Shown in pieces: positions 1 through 12,127 of a stretch of 64,000 nt of DNA. The notes beneath the pieces are model-generated. The model saw only the letters and a program-made list of their open reading frames with translations, was not told the DNA's origin and did not search any database. Position numbers and translations under genes: made by a program. The DNA is from Panorpa germanica. Lineage: Eukaryota > Arthropoda > Insecta > Mecoptera > Panorpidae. The stretch lies in the NCBI GenBank assembly GCA_963678705.1, contig OY783212.1, positions 13,826,001-13,890,000 on the forward strand, given 5' to 3'. How positions within the stretch are numbered: the first letter of the stretch is position 1; every line of letters begins with the position of its first letter.

Positions 1-260
1 TAACACCTCTTGTTCAACGACCCTTAAAAGGACACTTCTTGTTGAAAATCCCTTTATATTATTTTTATGTATTGGCTAAAAAGAGCCTCTATGCAAGCGT
101 AAGAATTTCCACTTCTATTTATAAAAGACTTTCCATTATGTGAGGTCTATACCCCAGTGACGATTTCCATCTAGTGTCTCCAACGAAATCGTTAAAAGTT
201 ACACAGAAATTTTGATTGAAGGTGTTACTAGAAAAGTCGACTACCCTAGTTGTCTGGTCC
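1..260. other. Non-coding AT-rich DNA at window start
   Basis: No gene was recognised. An 88-codon antisense frame (119-385) runs through this stretch and into the next repeats. It has low-complexity composition derived from the tandem repeat at 261-292 and resembles no family I know, so it is treated as chance. Confidence 0.6.
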
Positions 261-292
261 TGTAAGGTTGTAAGGCTGTAGGGCTGTAGGTC
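261..292. repeat. 8-bp tandem repeat, about 4 units
   Basis: Four consecutive units read TGTAAGGT, TGTAAGGC, TGTAGGGC and TGTAGGTC. A second small tandem (GCCAT units) follows at 371-389. Together they give the antisense frame here its repeated Leu/Tyr/Gln residues. Confidence 0.8.
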
Positions 293-370
293 TTGATAGG
301 AAGGAAGGTTACATAAACAAGTTTCCGGGTGGTTCCGTTTTGCTTTTTGTACATTTAACACAGTCAGGGT

Positions 371-389
371 GCCATGCCATGCCATACCA
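371..389. repeat. 5-bp tandem repeat (GCCAT)n
   Basis: Roughly 3.5 units of GCCAT/GCCATACCA are visible. This is a simple slippage repeat with no further structure. Confidence 0.7.
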
Positions 390-1095
390 TCCCTTTAACT
401 TCATACTATTACTTTTCTCATGGAAATAAGATGTCACTTCAGTTTCTCATTCACTTGTCAGTTGACAAACCATGTCACGTGTTCTCTTGTTATTTTATAT
501 TTATGTATTTTTATTAAAAAAAACTTTTACACTGACATTCAGACACACACACTTACATATAAATCCACACAGAAATAAAATTGGTAGTCTATATGTATTT
601 ATGACTAAAACATAAATTGTCGCATCTGTAAAATTATCGATTTCCAGATTTATAGAGAAACTGAGAATTAATTATACACTTTAAAGTTAAAAATGATAAT
701 ATAAATATTAGATATTCAGTGGTATTTTGTTTTATATTCCATCTACTATAAATTCACAACCAAATTTGGGCTTATTACTAAAAAATTGTAAGGTAAACCT
801 TTTAAATTAAATATTACCAGATCTTTCTTAAGTAAAATATTACATGAAGGTAAGTGAAGTTACGGGAAGTGTGAGTAAGTGAGCTACTACAGAATACCAC
901 GTACCAGTTTCAATGGATTACTTCTTATCTAAAAACCAATAAAATGCTTCCTATATTTATTAATATCGTCTGCAAAGATTAAGTTCCAATTCTATTTATT
1001 ACCAATTTTTTTGTGCTATTACACTATTTTTTTAGGGTATATATTAACCTATGTTTCTATAATAAAAATCAAATAAAAAGAATATGATCTCGTTA
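390..1095. other. AT-rich non-coding DNA, nothing recognised
   Basis: I see only A/T-rich sequence with scattered homopolymers. No splice-bounded open frame, repeat or RNA gene could be supported. Confidence 0.6.
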
Positions 1096-1150
1096 TACTC
1101 ATACTTAAGTAATTACTCTGTAGTAATTACTTAATAATTCTTAATGAGTA
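1096..1150. repeat. Inverted repeat / hairpin
   Basis: Perfect 11-bp arms TAAGTAATTAC (1106-1116) and GTAATTACTTA (1123-1133) lie around a 6-nt loop. A further outer pair is TACTCA (1096-1101) and TGAGTA (1145-1150). It could be a fragment of a palindromic MITE or a chance AT palindrome. Confidence 0.6.
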
Positions 1151-1627
1151 TTAACTAGAGCGTTGTAGTTTAAACCACGACACGGTACAAAAAGGAACTA
1201 AACCATTCTGTGTTTATTAAATGCACGATGCGTATTTAATAAGTTATATCTCTTTTAAATCCCACAGCTCAAAAAAGATACCTTGAAAACATATTTTCCA
1301 TTACGCTGCTCTACTATCGTTATTGAACGATATTTACGAAAAGTTAAAAACATTTACTTAAATTCTATTTTAAGTCTTACAAAATCTCATTTTGTTTTAT
1401 CTTCATTTTCTTAGATATACTCTACTTGCACTAAGTATATCTTTGTGTTAGTATTATGCAGAAAGATCATTATTATGTTAATGCAATATGTATTTAGTAA
1501 GGGATTCTGAATCCGTTAAGATAAAAAAAACTGTATAAAAGAAAAACTATTTGTTTAACTATACCTGCTAGAAGTAGAGTCTAATTATTGTTAATTTGAG
1601 TGTTCTGATCTTTTTCTTCGTTCCCAG

Positions 1628-1726
1628 GTAAATAATGAATATTGGAACTAGCTTGTAGCAAGCTATAAAGCATAGAACTTGCATTGCATGACAGTTTCTA
1701 TATAAGAAATAGAAATAGAAACTATC
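1628..1726 (+). repeat. Member of the TAGCTTGTAGCAAG repeat family, plus adjacent hairpin
   Basis: GGAACTAGCTTGTAGCAAGC, preceded by AATAATGAATATT, matches the degenerate ~44-bp repeat also seen at 11.58, 32.3 and 49.1-49.6 kb. Immediately after it, GACAGTTTCTAT (1690-1701) pairs with ATAGAAACTATC (1715-1726) with one mismatch. The juxtaposed CAG/GTAAAT at 1625-1633, after a pyrimidine run, lies at the 5' edge of this repeat. Confidence 0.5.
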
Positions 1727-2920
1727 AAGTACGAAACTCCCATTCCAATAAAATATATAATTATTATTATGTTATAAATTAGAAACAAAAATATAAAATA
1801 TAACAAAAACTAAAAATAAAATTAATGATAGTGTGTTAAAGTAGATACCTACTACAAAACAATGTAATATTTTTATATATATCTTTTTTAGTAAATGGAA
1901 ACTTTTACTGTTTTTATTTCATTTAAGAAAATCTTTATTTAATATTATTATTTTATTTCAAAAGACGCACTATATATACTCCTTGTATTAACATAATAAA
2001 ATCTCATTTAAATGTCTAATACGTTTGTCCTTGAACTTTTGACACTTAGTGATTTCGCTGATTTTGCTACTTCAAAAGATTCAATAGAAACTTTTTTAAA
2101 TTATAATTGAAAATCTCAAAAGTATTATTACTTTACACTTTTTACAAAGAAAAATCGAAAGGAATTTAGAAATAATAAAATACATATAGACGCCTATGGA
2201 GCATTCACGTTTAGTTTATATAGCAGATACGATTACATGGATTTTTCATAATATAATATAATGTATCATATAAATAATTTAATTAATTTAATGGTTTTCT
2301 ATTAATGGTCACTACCTAAATCAAACTCAAACCATAGTAATAGATGAATGGAAATAAAAAGATGAAACTATTTCAAATTGAATAGATTTAGTGTATCTGA
2401 ATAGAGTATACTACACGAGTATATCTGAAAGTTCTCATAACACTAAAGTCTGCAACATTCATTGTCTATACTTGGTGAAACATACTCATTTTGTACAGGC
2501 ATGATACAATCATTATCATCTGAGATTATCCTTCTGTTGTTTTGCGTGCAGTTCTGTTCGGTTTGTACTATTAGCAGTAGCAGTAGCAACAGCAGCAGTA
2601 GTTATCTGACGTAGTTCAAACCACAAAACTGTACAAACAAACTTTCAAACTGTTTGCTGTTATTAAACAATTCAAAATCTCGTTAAATGAAATTGCGATA
2701 ATATTACGAACAAGTTTATTCCAATTGTGAACATGGAATTGAAATTATATTAATTATTGTAATTGTTCACTAGCCTGTTCAAACTAATTTTGTTTTAAAT
2801 CCGGACTAAATTGTATTATAAATATGTAAATATTCAATCAAGTGACCATTGAATTCAGTTTCGACAATCTGATGTCATAAATATAATAATTACATTCGAA
2901 ATACAATTACGTAATCTGCA

Positions 2921-2921
<1 letters not shown>
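1727..2921. other. AT-rich non-coding DNA with a short AGC/AGT triplet run
   Basis: The only structure noticed is an imperfect triplet repeat at 2573-2601 (TAGCAGTAGCAGTAGCAACAGCAGCAG). No coding signal was found. Confidence 0.55.

Positions 2922-2987
<66 letters not shown>
2922..2987. repeat. (TA)n microsatellite, 66 bp
   Basis: An uninterrupted TA dinucleotide tract of about 33 units. It produces the poly Tyr-Ile stretch in the local antisense frame, which is therefore not a gene. Confidence 0.95.
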
Positions 2988-2989
<2 letters not shown>

Positions 2990-3368
2990 TAAATGTGTAA
3001 TACTATAGAAAATTACTTGCAAAAAATCGACTGTCTTGCCAGGAGATCGAACCTTTATTACAGTACTGCTCCAATCTTTATCAGTATACAGTATTATACA
3101 ATTTGTGTAATATTGCAATATTATAATTGTAGCCATGCATTAAAGTAATGCAAAATATGAGTTTAAATATAAGTATATTTAAAGGCAATAATACAGTAGC
3201 GTACTTCATTGTGTTACAGTCTATTCCTTAGTTGAACGAAGACATTGTATGTAATATATATTGTCTATATAAATAAATGAAGTCTAACAGTCAAGTCTAA
3301 TAACTTAAGCGTCGGTCGCGACTCATTTCTTGCTAGAGTCTGATACCTTTCCTAAAGAAACACATATA

Positions 3369-3401
3369 CTATATATATATACGTATATAGTATATATGTA
3401 T

Positions 3402-3457
<56 letters not shown>

Positions 3458-3459
3458 CA
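3369..3459. repeat. Compound (TA)n / TACACA microsatellite
   Basis: TA-rich tract with ACGTATATAGTA and ACACACA interruptions, then a pure (TA)n run up to 3451. It lies 380 bp from the (TA)n at 2922-2987. The 62-codon frame across it is repeat-derived. Confidence 0.9.
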
Positions 3460-3970
3460 TAGCATATACCCCGCATCTAGTTAGTCAAGGGATTAAAACA
3501 TTCAAAGCTCTTGTCTAAGTAATAGGTATCTTCATTAGATGTTGAAAAGGTTAATCATCTTTCCCATTATATTTTAGGAACAAGGTGGCAAGATGCAGAT
3601 TACATATTGATTACTTTGTAAGTTAGTGTATTTACGCTTTCGCTGAGTATTTTGCGATACTTTCTTCTGGAACGTATTTTACTTTATACCAAAGAAATTA
3701 GAAACTTACTTATTATTTTACTTTAAATAGAACTAATATAGATAATAGCAATGTATGTTTCTAAAAAAGAAAACATTAAATCTGTATGTTAATTAAAACA
3801 TTAATCTTATGTAACGTATATCTTATTTTATATTAAAAACCAATAATTGAAAAAATATTGTACTATACTTTAGCTTTAGGTCTTGATTTCTAGTGAGACG
3901 TGTGATTTTACATGGTATCATTACAATTAATTACAATTACACAATTTATTTACATTATGACAAATTATTT

Positions 3971-4365
3971 ACATGGTATCATTACAAGTAATCATTGTAA
4001 AACTCCAGCTCACCTGTACAAAATTAATATTAAATCTGAAGATAGATGTCAATGTGAAACTTTTGATCATATTATATTTCAATGCATAAATTATAGTTTA
4101 GAATGATCAATATTCAATAGTGAACTAATAGTAAACTTCAATAGTGATCTAATATAGATGTGATTAAACTTTTCCTGTTAATACTAAATTTTTGTGATAA
4201 ATAAATTTGTGATAATGAAAAATAATTAGTGAATTATTGAAATATTTAGAAATTTGTAAAATTGAATTATAAATTATAAAAGATTTATAAAAAATGATGG
4301 TGGCTATGACGAATAAAAGTCAAGGTAAATAAATAAATAAATATAAAAAAAAACATGGTATCATA
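3971..4365 (+). mobile_element. 5'-truncated non-LTR retrotransposon copy with target-site duplication
   Basis: The 3' end of a LINE-type element. A C-terminal coding remnant is followed by an AT-rich 3' UTR and a tail TAAATAAATAAATATAAAAAAAA ending at about 4352 (reported here in pieces as TAAA units plus poly-A). ACATGGTATCAT occurs on both sides, at 3971-3982 and 4353-4364, as expected for a target-site duplication made by target-primed insertion. A third copy of the same 12-mer lies at 3910-3921, so either an earlier event or an internal rearrangement is recorded. The same family is present on the minus strand at 21605-21880. It is clearly dead because only the last ~40 codons remain. Confidence 0.75.
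3981..4106 (+). pseudogene. Non-LTR retrotransposon ORF2 C-terminus remnant (zinc-knuckle-like tail)
   Basis: The frame reads SNHCKTPAHLYKI, then RCQCETFDHIIFQC. This is the pattern found after the RNase H region of many insect non-LTR polyproteins: an RSNHxxTPxHLYKI motif, then a Cys-x-Cys and His-x4-Cys putative zinc-binding tail. The frame ends in TGA at 4104-4106. The open frame upstream of 3981 continues into host DNA, so its ATG at 3912 is not meaningful. The assignment rests on motif recognition and on the matching antisense copy at 21.6 kb; a clade (I/Jockey/other) cannot be fixed from this piece. Confidence 0.7.
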
Positions 4366-7300
4366 AAAATAAGTCGGAAGGGTTTTAAATCACATGAACC
4401 AGAGACCAATGGATCACACTATTTCTTGAACTTATAACTTACTTTGTTATTAGTTTAACATACTACCAAGTACCAAGATATGTTTTTATCTTATAGTATA
4501 TTTTCCAAGAAGAAAACATGTATTCTTCATTTTGTATTTTGTTTAATCTTACTTTCGTTGAGTTATTACAGCAATTCTTTTTGTGTTATACTGGAAAATA
4601 GATATTGTGTTCTAAAAAATATTTACCGGAAGTTAAAAAATAAAAATTAGAAATAAAGCATACTCTCTATTTTTCAAAATGACCACCCCAGACCAACATA
4701 GATTTTTTTTAGTAAAACAAAATTTTGTTAGTATATACCTGAAACTTTCTTTTATTAAATAATTGCATTACCATGGACTGTTAACTTCATTCGATAGGAT
4801 TACAAGTAAACCAATCGGCAATCAAGGAACCTGGTTCACAGTTTGAATGAAGCCATTACGTATAAAATGTTTTATTTATATGGATTGTCGGTGAGAGTAG
4901 ACCTTTGAGTTGGTGGTTTTTCTTTTCGATTCAGTTTTCTCTTGAGAATAAATATACATGGAATTTCCTTTTACCTTTATATATTTTGTGCTTCTGGCAT
5001 ATATGAAAATAGATCGTTTTTGTCATTGGATAAGAACAAAATTGTGTACTACAATATTTATTATGAATTATTAATTATTTTGATTATTATTGCTATAATA
5101 CAATCAAAATCATTGTTATTTAAAATATTTATACTCGTATATGTTCCTTTGTTTAACGCTAATTAAAATGTGCAATTAACAGACAGAATTCAATCAATTC
5201 TGTGCAGAAATTAATGAAGTTATACTATTAATAACGAGAATTACTAGTACTTTAATTGAATAATAATTTTGTACAATACGCATGTACGTACAACTATAGT
5301 TAGCATAGCAGTCGTATATTTCCGAACTTACTTGGAGACATACAACTTCGTAATGAGCGACTGCGGTCTTCTCTGTGTTTATGTCGTTTCCAAAGTGTGA
5401 TAAGCCTTATGCGAATATATTGTTTCAAAGCTATACACTTAGTATATTATCTCCAACAAAGTTTATAGAATTTAACTTACAGTTCTGTGTCAAACAAAAT
5501 CTAAAACAAAAACAATTTTGTGACTAGCACTTACAAAATGAATGATTACTCAAGAAGCTTCAGTGAAGAAACGTGTTAATCTAATTCTTCTGAACTGAAA
5601 GAAACAGCCTTTTTTATTTATTGGAAAACTAAATTTTCTTTTCACAAAACTGTTTATACGGTTACATTTGTCTAAATTGTAAAATGTACCACTATAATAA
5701 GTGCCTTAAGGAGTGTATTTTTTTAATTAAATGAAACTACATCTGTCTGTTTGTCATGAACTGGTAAAGCAAGGTATCCTAAGGTTAAAAGTAGAGCAAA
5801 CAACATCTGCTAGCTTAATTAACATTTATTAACTATGCAAAATAAAAAAGGTTGTATAAATTAATTAAATAATCTTTTTTGATAAAATGTTAGCCATTTT
5901 TTATATCGTACGAGTAGGCAACAGTCTTCCAACGATTTAGGTATTTCAAAGTTTTTCATTTTATAACATTCCAAAAAGGAATACAGTAAAAAATATAATC
6001 ACTGAGAACATAGTATTACAAAAATATGCATTTTAAAAGTAATAATTTCAGTAATATACCCACTAATAAACACAGTTACGTATATGTAAGATTTAGTTAA
6101 CATAAAAAAGTTTACCCCTTAGACATTTATTTTAGATTAATATAATGTAAAATTTCTTAACCAAAGTTATTTCTAAATTATTATATTTTCCGATATTAAT
6201 TCTGACTTTTATTGTAAGATTATACATTGCTACATGTTACATTATTATTTACCCAATTTATTAAATGACAATGCCGTTAAAAATAAAACATAACGAAATT
6301 ACAATAATATTAAGTAAGAGTATAATAAATATATTGCAAGTAGCTTGCCAGTAGCGAAACTCTAGTATACTATTACTCGTAGTGAAGATACGTATTATAG
6401 AATGTTATAAGAAATTTTTATTATCAAAAATTACATGTATATATTATATATTTATACAAGTCAAGTACTGTATCAAAGTTATTCCCAAAGTGCATACGCT
6501 ATTATAAAGGAATCTCAAAGATACTGCAACGCAACTGTATTTCATGAGATATGGATGCTGTTGATGTTACAAAGATAATATTTGTCTTCCTGTCTGAAAG
6601 CATAAGGTCTGTTTTCCATCTATGGAAAAATAAATATTTCCGGTACATTCTTTGTTTCATTTATAAAAATAATTGTTTGTAATTGACAGGTAAATATTTA
6701 ATTAAAATAAATCTGAAAGACGAATCCGTAACAATGTTTTACTACAACGCTTTCAACAGATGCGCATGTCAAAATGACATAATAAATCTTACCTGTTACG
6801 TAAACAATGTTACTTGAAATACAAAATATTGTGACTGTATTATTTAAAGAATTTGACATTTGACTTATTTTGACATTTGTAAACTTATTAAAACCCTGTA
6901 CACAATTTGGTGAAGAGTCCTGTTTTGTACATTTCTATCACTATTGCACTTCAATTATAGTCCGCATCAACTTTATCTTCAATCGTATTCCGATAGGTAG
7001 ATTGGTTTCGCCATTTGTAGCCGATAAAACTGATATGAACGACTGTGAGAAACTAAACTGTAATGTTCTAAATGTAAACTCTTTTATGACAAAACAATTA
7101 TATGCATCTTCCATATGATGGAAGGAAGACTCCAAAATGTTTACTGGGTAATATCGTCATAACAAATAGTTAGAAAGAAAACTTATGTACAAAAATTAGT
7201 AATGCATTAAACTTATTTTTTAAACTAAATAAACAAATGTAAATAGATCATAAAGCTTGCACAAAATGCAACATTTCAGAAAGGGTATCACAAGTTCCAG

Positions 7301-9278
7301 TAGGTAACATTTGGGTTTAACTCAGTAGCAGAAATAACTCAAATCAACCCTGCCTTCAATTAATACTTAATAGTAAAAAAAAAGAATAAAAACAAATTTC
7401 TGTACTCATTGAAGTCTCATTTGATCAACTGGATCTGATAGTGAATTAATAAATCTATGTTATGGAAAATTTATTTGATGGAATATTTCAAATCAAATAA
7501 TTCCACTTCATGTGTACTCGTCTACAAATAAGTAATTAATCATGCGATGATAAATCACTTTGTTATCAGGCAATACACATCTAGTTGAAGTGATTTTTGC
7601 ATTTGAATTTAAATGTTATGACGTATACTGTATACCAACCTGCCACCGTTTGTTTGTGGTACTGAGCCAACCGTCCGAAACACAGTTATCATGTTATTTG
7701 AATGAACATTGGATTCGATCAAAAATTTCTGAAATTTCTCCTAAAATGTAATTTGGGTTTGTGGAGCTTTTAAGCGCAACCACACGGTTTTACGTACTAC
7801 TAGTAATAATAAATACAATCTCTATTAATCTTACTGATATGTGACTAATTTTAGGAAATAACTATGAAACAAATTTAATTAATTTGCATACGTGTTTATA
7901 TATTTCGGGAATTTGTTTAATTAACTATAAAGTTTGGTAAATATCTTGTCTTTCTATGAAACATTGCGGTTAGCGCCTTTACTGATATTTTGTGTCATGT
8001 ATGACATTTACCAACTCTAATGTTATCTCTAATATTAGTATGTATAATAAAATACATTTATCTACCAAACATATTTTCCGCTAAACACAATATACGAGTA
8101 TCTATTTAAGATTTATTTATAATAAAAAAATTTAACTGATTTAAAATTTGTTTGTTTTTTCTTTTATCTCCACAACATTGCCATCCATTTTCTTTTCACT
8201 CATTTGATTTTCTCAATTTGAACCTTTATTTTTTATTTCTCCTATGGTTTCAGCAATCTGCCTAAGTAGGCAATAAGCTAAGTTGATCATAATTTTGATT
8301 TATTTTCTTGTATCATAAACAGATCATTTGTGTAATAATAAAATAGTATCCATCCTTGACGATTAAGCACACCATGTCATTATATACAATACCCTACATA
8401 AAATATTCTTCAAAGAAATAAAATACGTTTCACTTTATTTCTTAATGCATAGTGTTTGCTGTAATAATTAATTATTTCTCTGGTGGATGTTCTCTTGTAA
8501 ACATCTTTACTAAGATTACTTTAATTTTAATGAACACTCTTATATCAGTAAACAATTATAGAAACTCGTCAAGCACGTTGTTATCATAAAAACGGGAACA
8601 TTTTGAGTGCACTTGACCTTAAAAGTATTTGCGTTTTATACAGATTTTAAAACATTTTTAATTGGATCTTAAAAGAATATGCAATAAAAAAAACACTGAT
8701 ACTCGCAAACACACTCTTTTTGAATAGATATAAAAAGATTTTAGTAATTATGTCAGCTTAGTTTATTTATAATATCATAGGATAACAATCTTGTTTGTTT
8801 TTTATTATTAAGTTTAATGTATTTTTTAAATACACTGTATTGATGCTTTACCTTTTTATAGAACGGTACAATGCAAACCACTAAATCTAAAACTGTTAAA
8901 AATGTGCTTGAATCACTGAAACAACATAGCAACATTGGTTGTAGACATCATTAAGTGATAGATTTTCCGGGACGCAATTAAAAAAATAATCTTTATAGAT
9001 AAGTAGTAGGTAGTAGTATATTACATATGTTGATCCTCCACTTCATCCAGTTGTTTCATTTATGAGTTATCTAAGTATTAAATCAAATAGATGATACAAT
9101 ATTACACAAAACTGTACCCTCATCTTAAATTTATGCTTTTCAGAGATGTCTTACTAATGCTGTCATTATTTGTCAATAACTTTCACTGTCCATGATCTTA
9201 AACATAATCGGAGGACCGTATATAGTCGTATATATTTTATCTAGATTAGCGTGTATGAGACCGTGGATAAGTGGAGAA
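4366..9278. other. AT-rich non-coding DNA, 4.9 kb
   Basis: No gene, RNA or clear transposon was seen. TACTCGTA octamers lie at 5132, 6374 and 8093 (the last on the minus strand). Frames at 4942-5166, 6870-7118, 7560-7751 and 8753-8935 are short, rich in Ile/Tyr/Phe and unsupported by splice sites or family similarity. Confidence 0.5.
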
Positions 9279-9292
9279 AGAGAGAGAGAGAG
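9279..9292. repeat. (AG)n microsatellite
   Basis: Seven AG units inside a purine-rich run (GGAGAAAGAGAGAG...GGAAAAAGA). Confidence 0.8.
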
Positions 9293-9544
9293 GAAAAAGA
9301 ACAATTATATTAAATTTGTACTATTGCTCTTTTAACACAGTGGTGTATATTGATAAACATTAAAGTAGAAGCAAATATTTGGTAATGCAAAACTACTAAC
9401 AACAGTCAGCGATTGGACGTCGCATGTTCCATGGTTTTGATAAACTATTTTGTAATTATTTATAAAAGTGCAAAACTGGTATTGTTGTAATGTCAAACAC
9501 CTACAATCCGATTTAGGTATTGTTAGTCACTGTTTTAGATCAAC

Positions 9545-9665
9545 ATACCGTGTTGAACAAAGGCCTATACTCTTGCATAATTCGCTAGCACTGAAAATTA
9601 TGGTTAGAGCATCATGATGGCTAATAATAGCATCACCTAGAGCACTAATTGTATATAAGCCGCTG
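9545..9665. mobile_element. Degenerate interspersed repeat containing GTTGAACAAAGGCCT
   Basis: GTTGAACAAAGGCCTATACT (from 9552) resembles the GTTGGACAAAGGCCTCTCC-type sequence that I recall as very common in interspersed repeats of Lepidoptera and some other insects. The following GC-richer ~100 bp probably belongs to it. The boundaries are guesses and no coding remnant is visible. The family attribution comes from memory of the motif, not from an alignment. Confidence 0.35.
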
Positions 9666-9714
9666 ATTGACTTACCACAACAAACAACAACACTAAAACC
9701 ACTTCAATGATAGA

Positions 9715-10189
9715 CAGAGGTGGATTAAGATTAACAGGTGCGTACTCTGATATATCTAAACATTATTAAGTCTACGCAGGTCGTAAAAAAGTTTAAAAAA
9801 GATTCTTCAATAAGAAATCAATATTTTAGATACAAATAACTAAAATAAGAGTAATTCTGTGGCATCAGTTTAAAATTAAATTTCTTTTCTTTTGGTTTAG
9901 AAATTGATGATATATAAAAAATGTAAAACTTAATAATATTCTTAAGCTTTTATTATCAAATCAAAAATTTTATTTTATCTTTTTAAATAGCATACGAGAT
10001 TTAAAATGACGAATAAAGTTTTAAATTGGAGGGGTGAACGAGACCCCAGGAGCACAGGACCTTGTAGTCGTACCTACTACATAGTATACAAGTATAGTAC
10101 ACAGGTCTTCTATTGCAGCGGTAGATGAAAACGAAGGGGGGCAAGGAGGATTATGGATGAGATTTTAATTGGACGTCTATCCACCCCTG
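9715..10189. mobile_element. hAT-like MITE remnant
   Basis: The left end CAGAGGTGGATTAAG and the reverse complement of the right end CAGGGGTGGATAGACG form a short imperfect terminal inverted repeat. It starts CAGRGGTGGAT, a form common for hAT-like elements. The interior is GC-richer in places (GGAGGGGTGAACGAGACCCC) and has no transposase frame. I could not see a matching 8-bp target duplication, so the element may be damaged or the ends misplaced. Confidence 0.35.
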
Positions 10190-10232
10190 TGCAGGCGCCT
10201 TATCAAATTAATGTCTCAGAACCCTGTAATAT

Positions 10233-10278
10233 AAGAAGAAGAAATAAAATGCGTATAAGAAGAAGTAGAAGAAGAAAT
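10233..10278. repeat. Imperfect (AAG)n repeat
   Basis: AAGAAGAAG and AGAAGTAGAAGAAGAA are separated by AATAAAATGCGTAT. It sits just outside the hAT-like remnant. Confidence 0.7.
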
Positions 10279-11577
10279 GGAAATATGGTAGATTGAGTGA
10301 GACCTTCATCGTATAAAGAGCCTTACTTTTAAAACCTCAAGTTGTCAACCTGATAGAACTTTAAGATTGCATGAAAAATAACACCAATCACAATATTTGA
10401 TTGTTATTAAAAAGTCAACCGAAAAAAACATGAGTTAAATAAATATTTGTTAAATTGTTTTCCTCACAATTGCTTTCTTTTGTTCATGTGTTTACCAAGT
10501 TATCCGGGAGTCGCAAGATGGCGGAACAAAGATTAACACCTTTTAGCCACATTATATAACATCAATCTATTTTTTTAAGAAATATTTTTAGTAAAAACAG
10601 GCTACTTACTTTGATCTTGAGCACTTTCATCCTGCTATAAACTTAAGAGCCTGGGTTTCATTTCATTTACGAAGAATCTTTTGCCAACTTTAAAAATACA
10701 AAACTAGATTGCTATACTGCTCGATATAAAGTTAAAAAAATTACGGTTTTGATTTTGATTTTCAATGATTAAAAAATATTTCAATATAACATCGTTAAAA
10801 ATGAGTACATTGTTGAATTGTTTATTTTATGTAGTGAAGGTAATTAAAACATTATTAATCTAAACACATTTATATCCAATGTTGCTAATTAAAAAGTTTT
10901 GACTGTAATTTATATTAATTAATATTCGATGACGTTTTTACTAATTAAAATTAGTCCATGAACTGTAAATATGATTTTGACAGCTAATTAATGAAACTAT
11001 ATTATTTATTTTGATGTATTTTATTTTGAATTGTGTGATGTTTTTATAACGTGATGTTTTAACAAAGGAAATATTTTGAATACATTACAAGCAACAACAA
11101 ATTAAAAATATTTCATATAAAAATACTTTAAATGATATAAAGAAAATGTAACACGCTGTGTTCTTGTTTGTGGTTTATTTGGTTTCCTGTTAGCCATTAG
11201 TTCTCAGACACTGGACATAAATATCACGAACAATGGCAATGTGAGAGAACAAATATAACTACTACATAGCTACTATATCACTCCTGGTTTATTATTTTAC
11301 CTAGAGAAAACTAATCTTTTCTAATATATCATGCATTCATAAAACATCTATAAATTTTGTTTATTTTGGTAACACTGCTAATAAATAATGTTGGAAATTT
11401 ATTTCAAAATTGAAAATTCTAAACAATACTTTTGAATCAGTACAATAGCTACTTTAAGGTTAAATTGAATTGTGTTTTCTGACAGTGGCTGAATTACTGT
11501 ACATGAGATCTGAGAAGTATTCAAATACAAAAATTATTTACGTTTTTACCAGGATGTTAAGTCTAAAGCGATTACCT
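10279..11577. other. AT-rich non-coding DNA, nothing recognised
   Basis: Mostly A/T runs. No open frame with gene-like composition and no repeat pair was detected by reading. Confidence 0.5.
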
Positions 11578-11636
11578 TGCCACAAGCTAATTCCATGGTT
11601 TATTTTCTACACTTACTAGTTTGTTACAAGTTAATT
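11578..11636 (-). repeat. TAGCTTGTRGCAAG repeat family, about 1.4 units
   Basis: On the + strand CACAAGCTAATT (11581) recurs as TTACAAGTTAATT about 44 bp later, separated by TTTTCTACACTTACTAG. Read on the minus strand this gives a tandem of the unit found at 32.3 and 49.5 kb: AATTAGCTTGTGGCAAG and CTAGTAAGTGTAGAAAAT. Confidence 0.5.
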
Positions 11637-11809
11637 ATATTTTTCCAGAATTCTGCCCGGATCATTGTAAAATATTTTAATAGCAAGGATATAGCAGTCA
11701 GCGCTAATTTTATGGGTTTGATTATTAGGCAGCAGTGTTGTTCACATATGTGAGGCCAAGACACCATACATACTGCTGACTTTTTGAAGACAGTTAGTAA
11801 TAGGGATCA

Positions 11810-12127
11810 GGTCCCGTATTCCTGAGTCTTGTGACCAATGGTCGAGATCGAACAGATCTGATTTATATGAGTGAAACATTTTACGAATTACTTTTCTTTT
11901 ATTAATAATTTACGGGCTTCCTAGGACCACGGTCCTTTCTTCGCACTTGTTAATTCATTTCATTTACACGAATTACTTTTAAAATAGTATTCCTGCACTA
12001 TTTTATTATTAATTATTATTATAGTTCAGATATACTCTTTTAAAAGTGATTCGTAAAATGTTTCTTTCATATAAATCATATCTGTTCGATCACAACCATT
12101 ACTCACAAAACTCAGGAATAGGGCCCC
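11810..12127. mobile_element. Fold-back element / MITE with ~86-bp inverted arms
   Basis: The left arm 11810-11895 and right arm 12042-12127 are inverted copies with high identity. Both contain TATTCCTGAG, GATCGAACAGAT, ATGATTTATATGA-like sequence, AAACATTTTACGAAT and ACTTTT. The 146-bp centre carries CTTCCTAGGACCACGGTC, which also occurs at 43.9 kb, and a partial extra copy of arm sequence (ACGAATTACTTTT plus GTATTCCTG). The outer ends are GGTCCCG / GGGGCCC. No convincing target duplication was seen. With no coding capacity it would move, if at all, with a transposase supplied from elsewhere. GGGCCC-type ends are compatible with PIF/Harbinger, but this is only a suggestion. Confidence 0.8.

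Noticed and set aside
2855-3136. 93-codon antisense frame with Tyr-Ile repeats
   Set aside because: Direct translation of the (TA)n tract. The same applies to the frames at 3330-3518 and 20386-20622.
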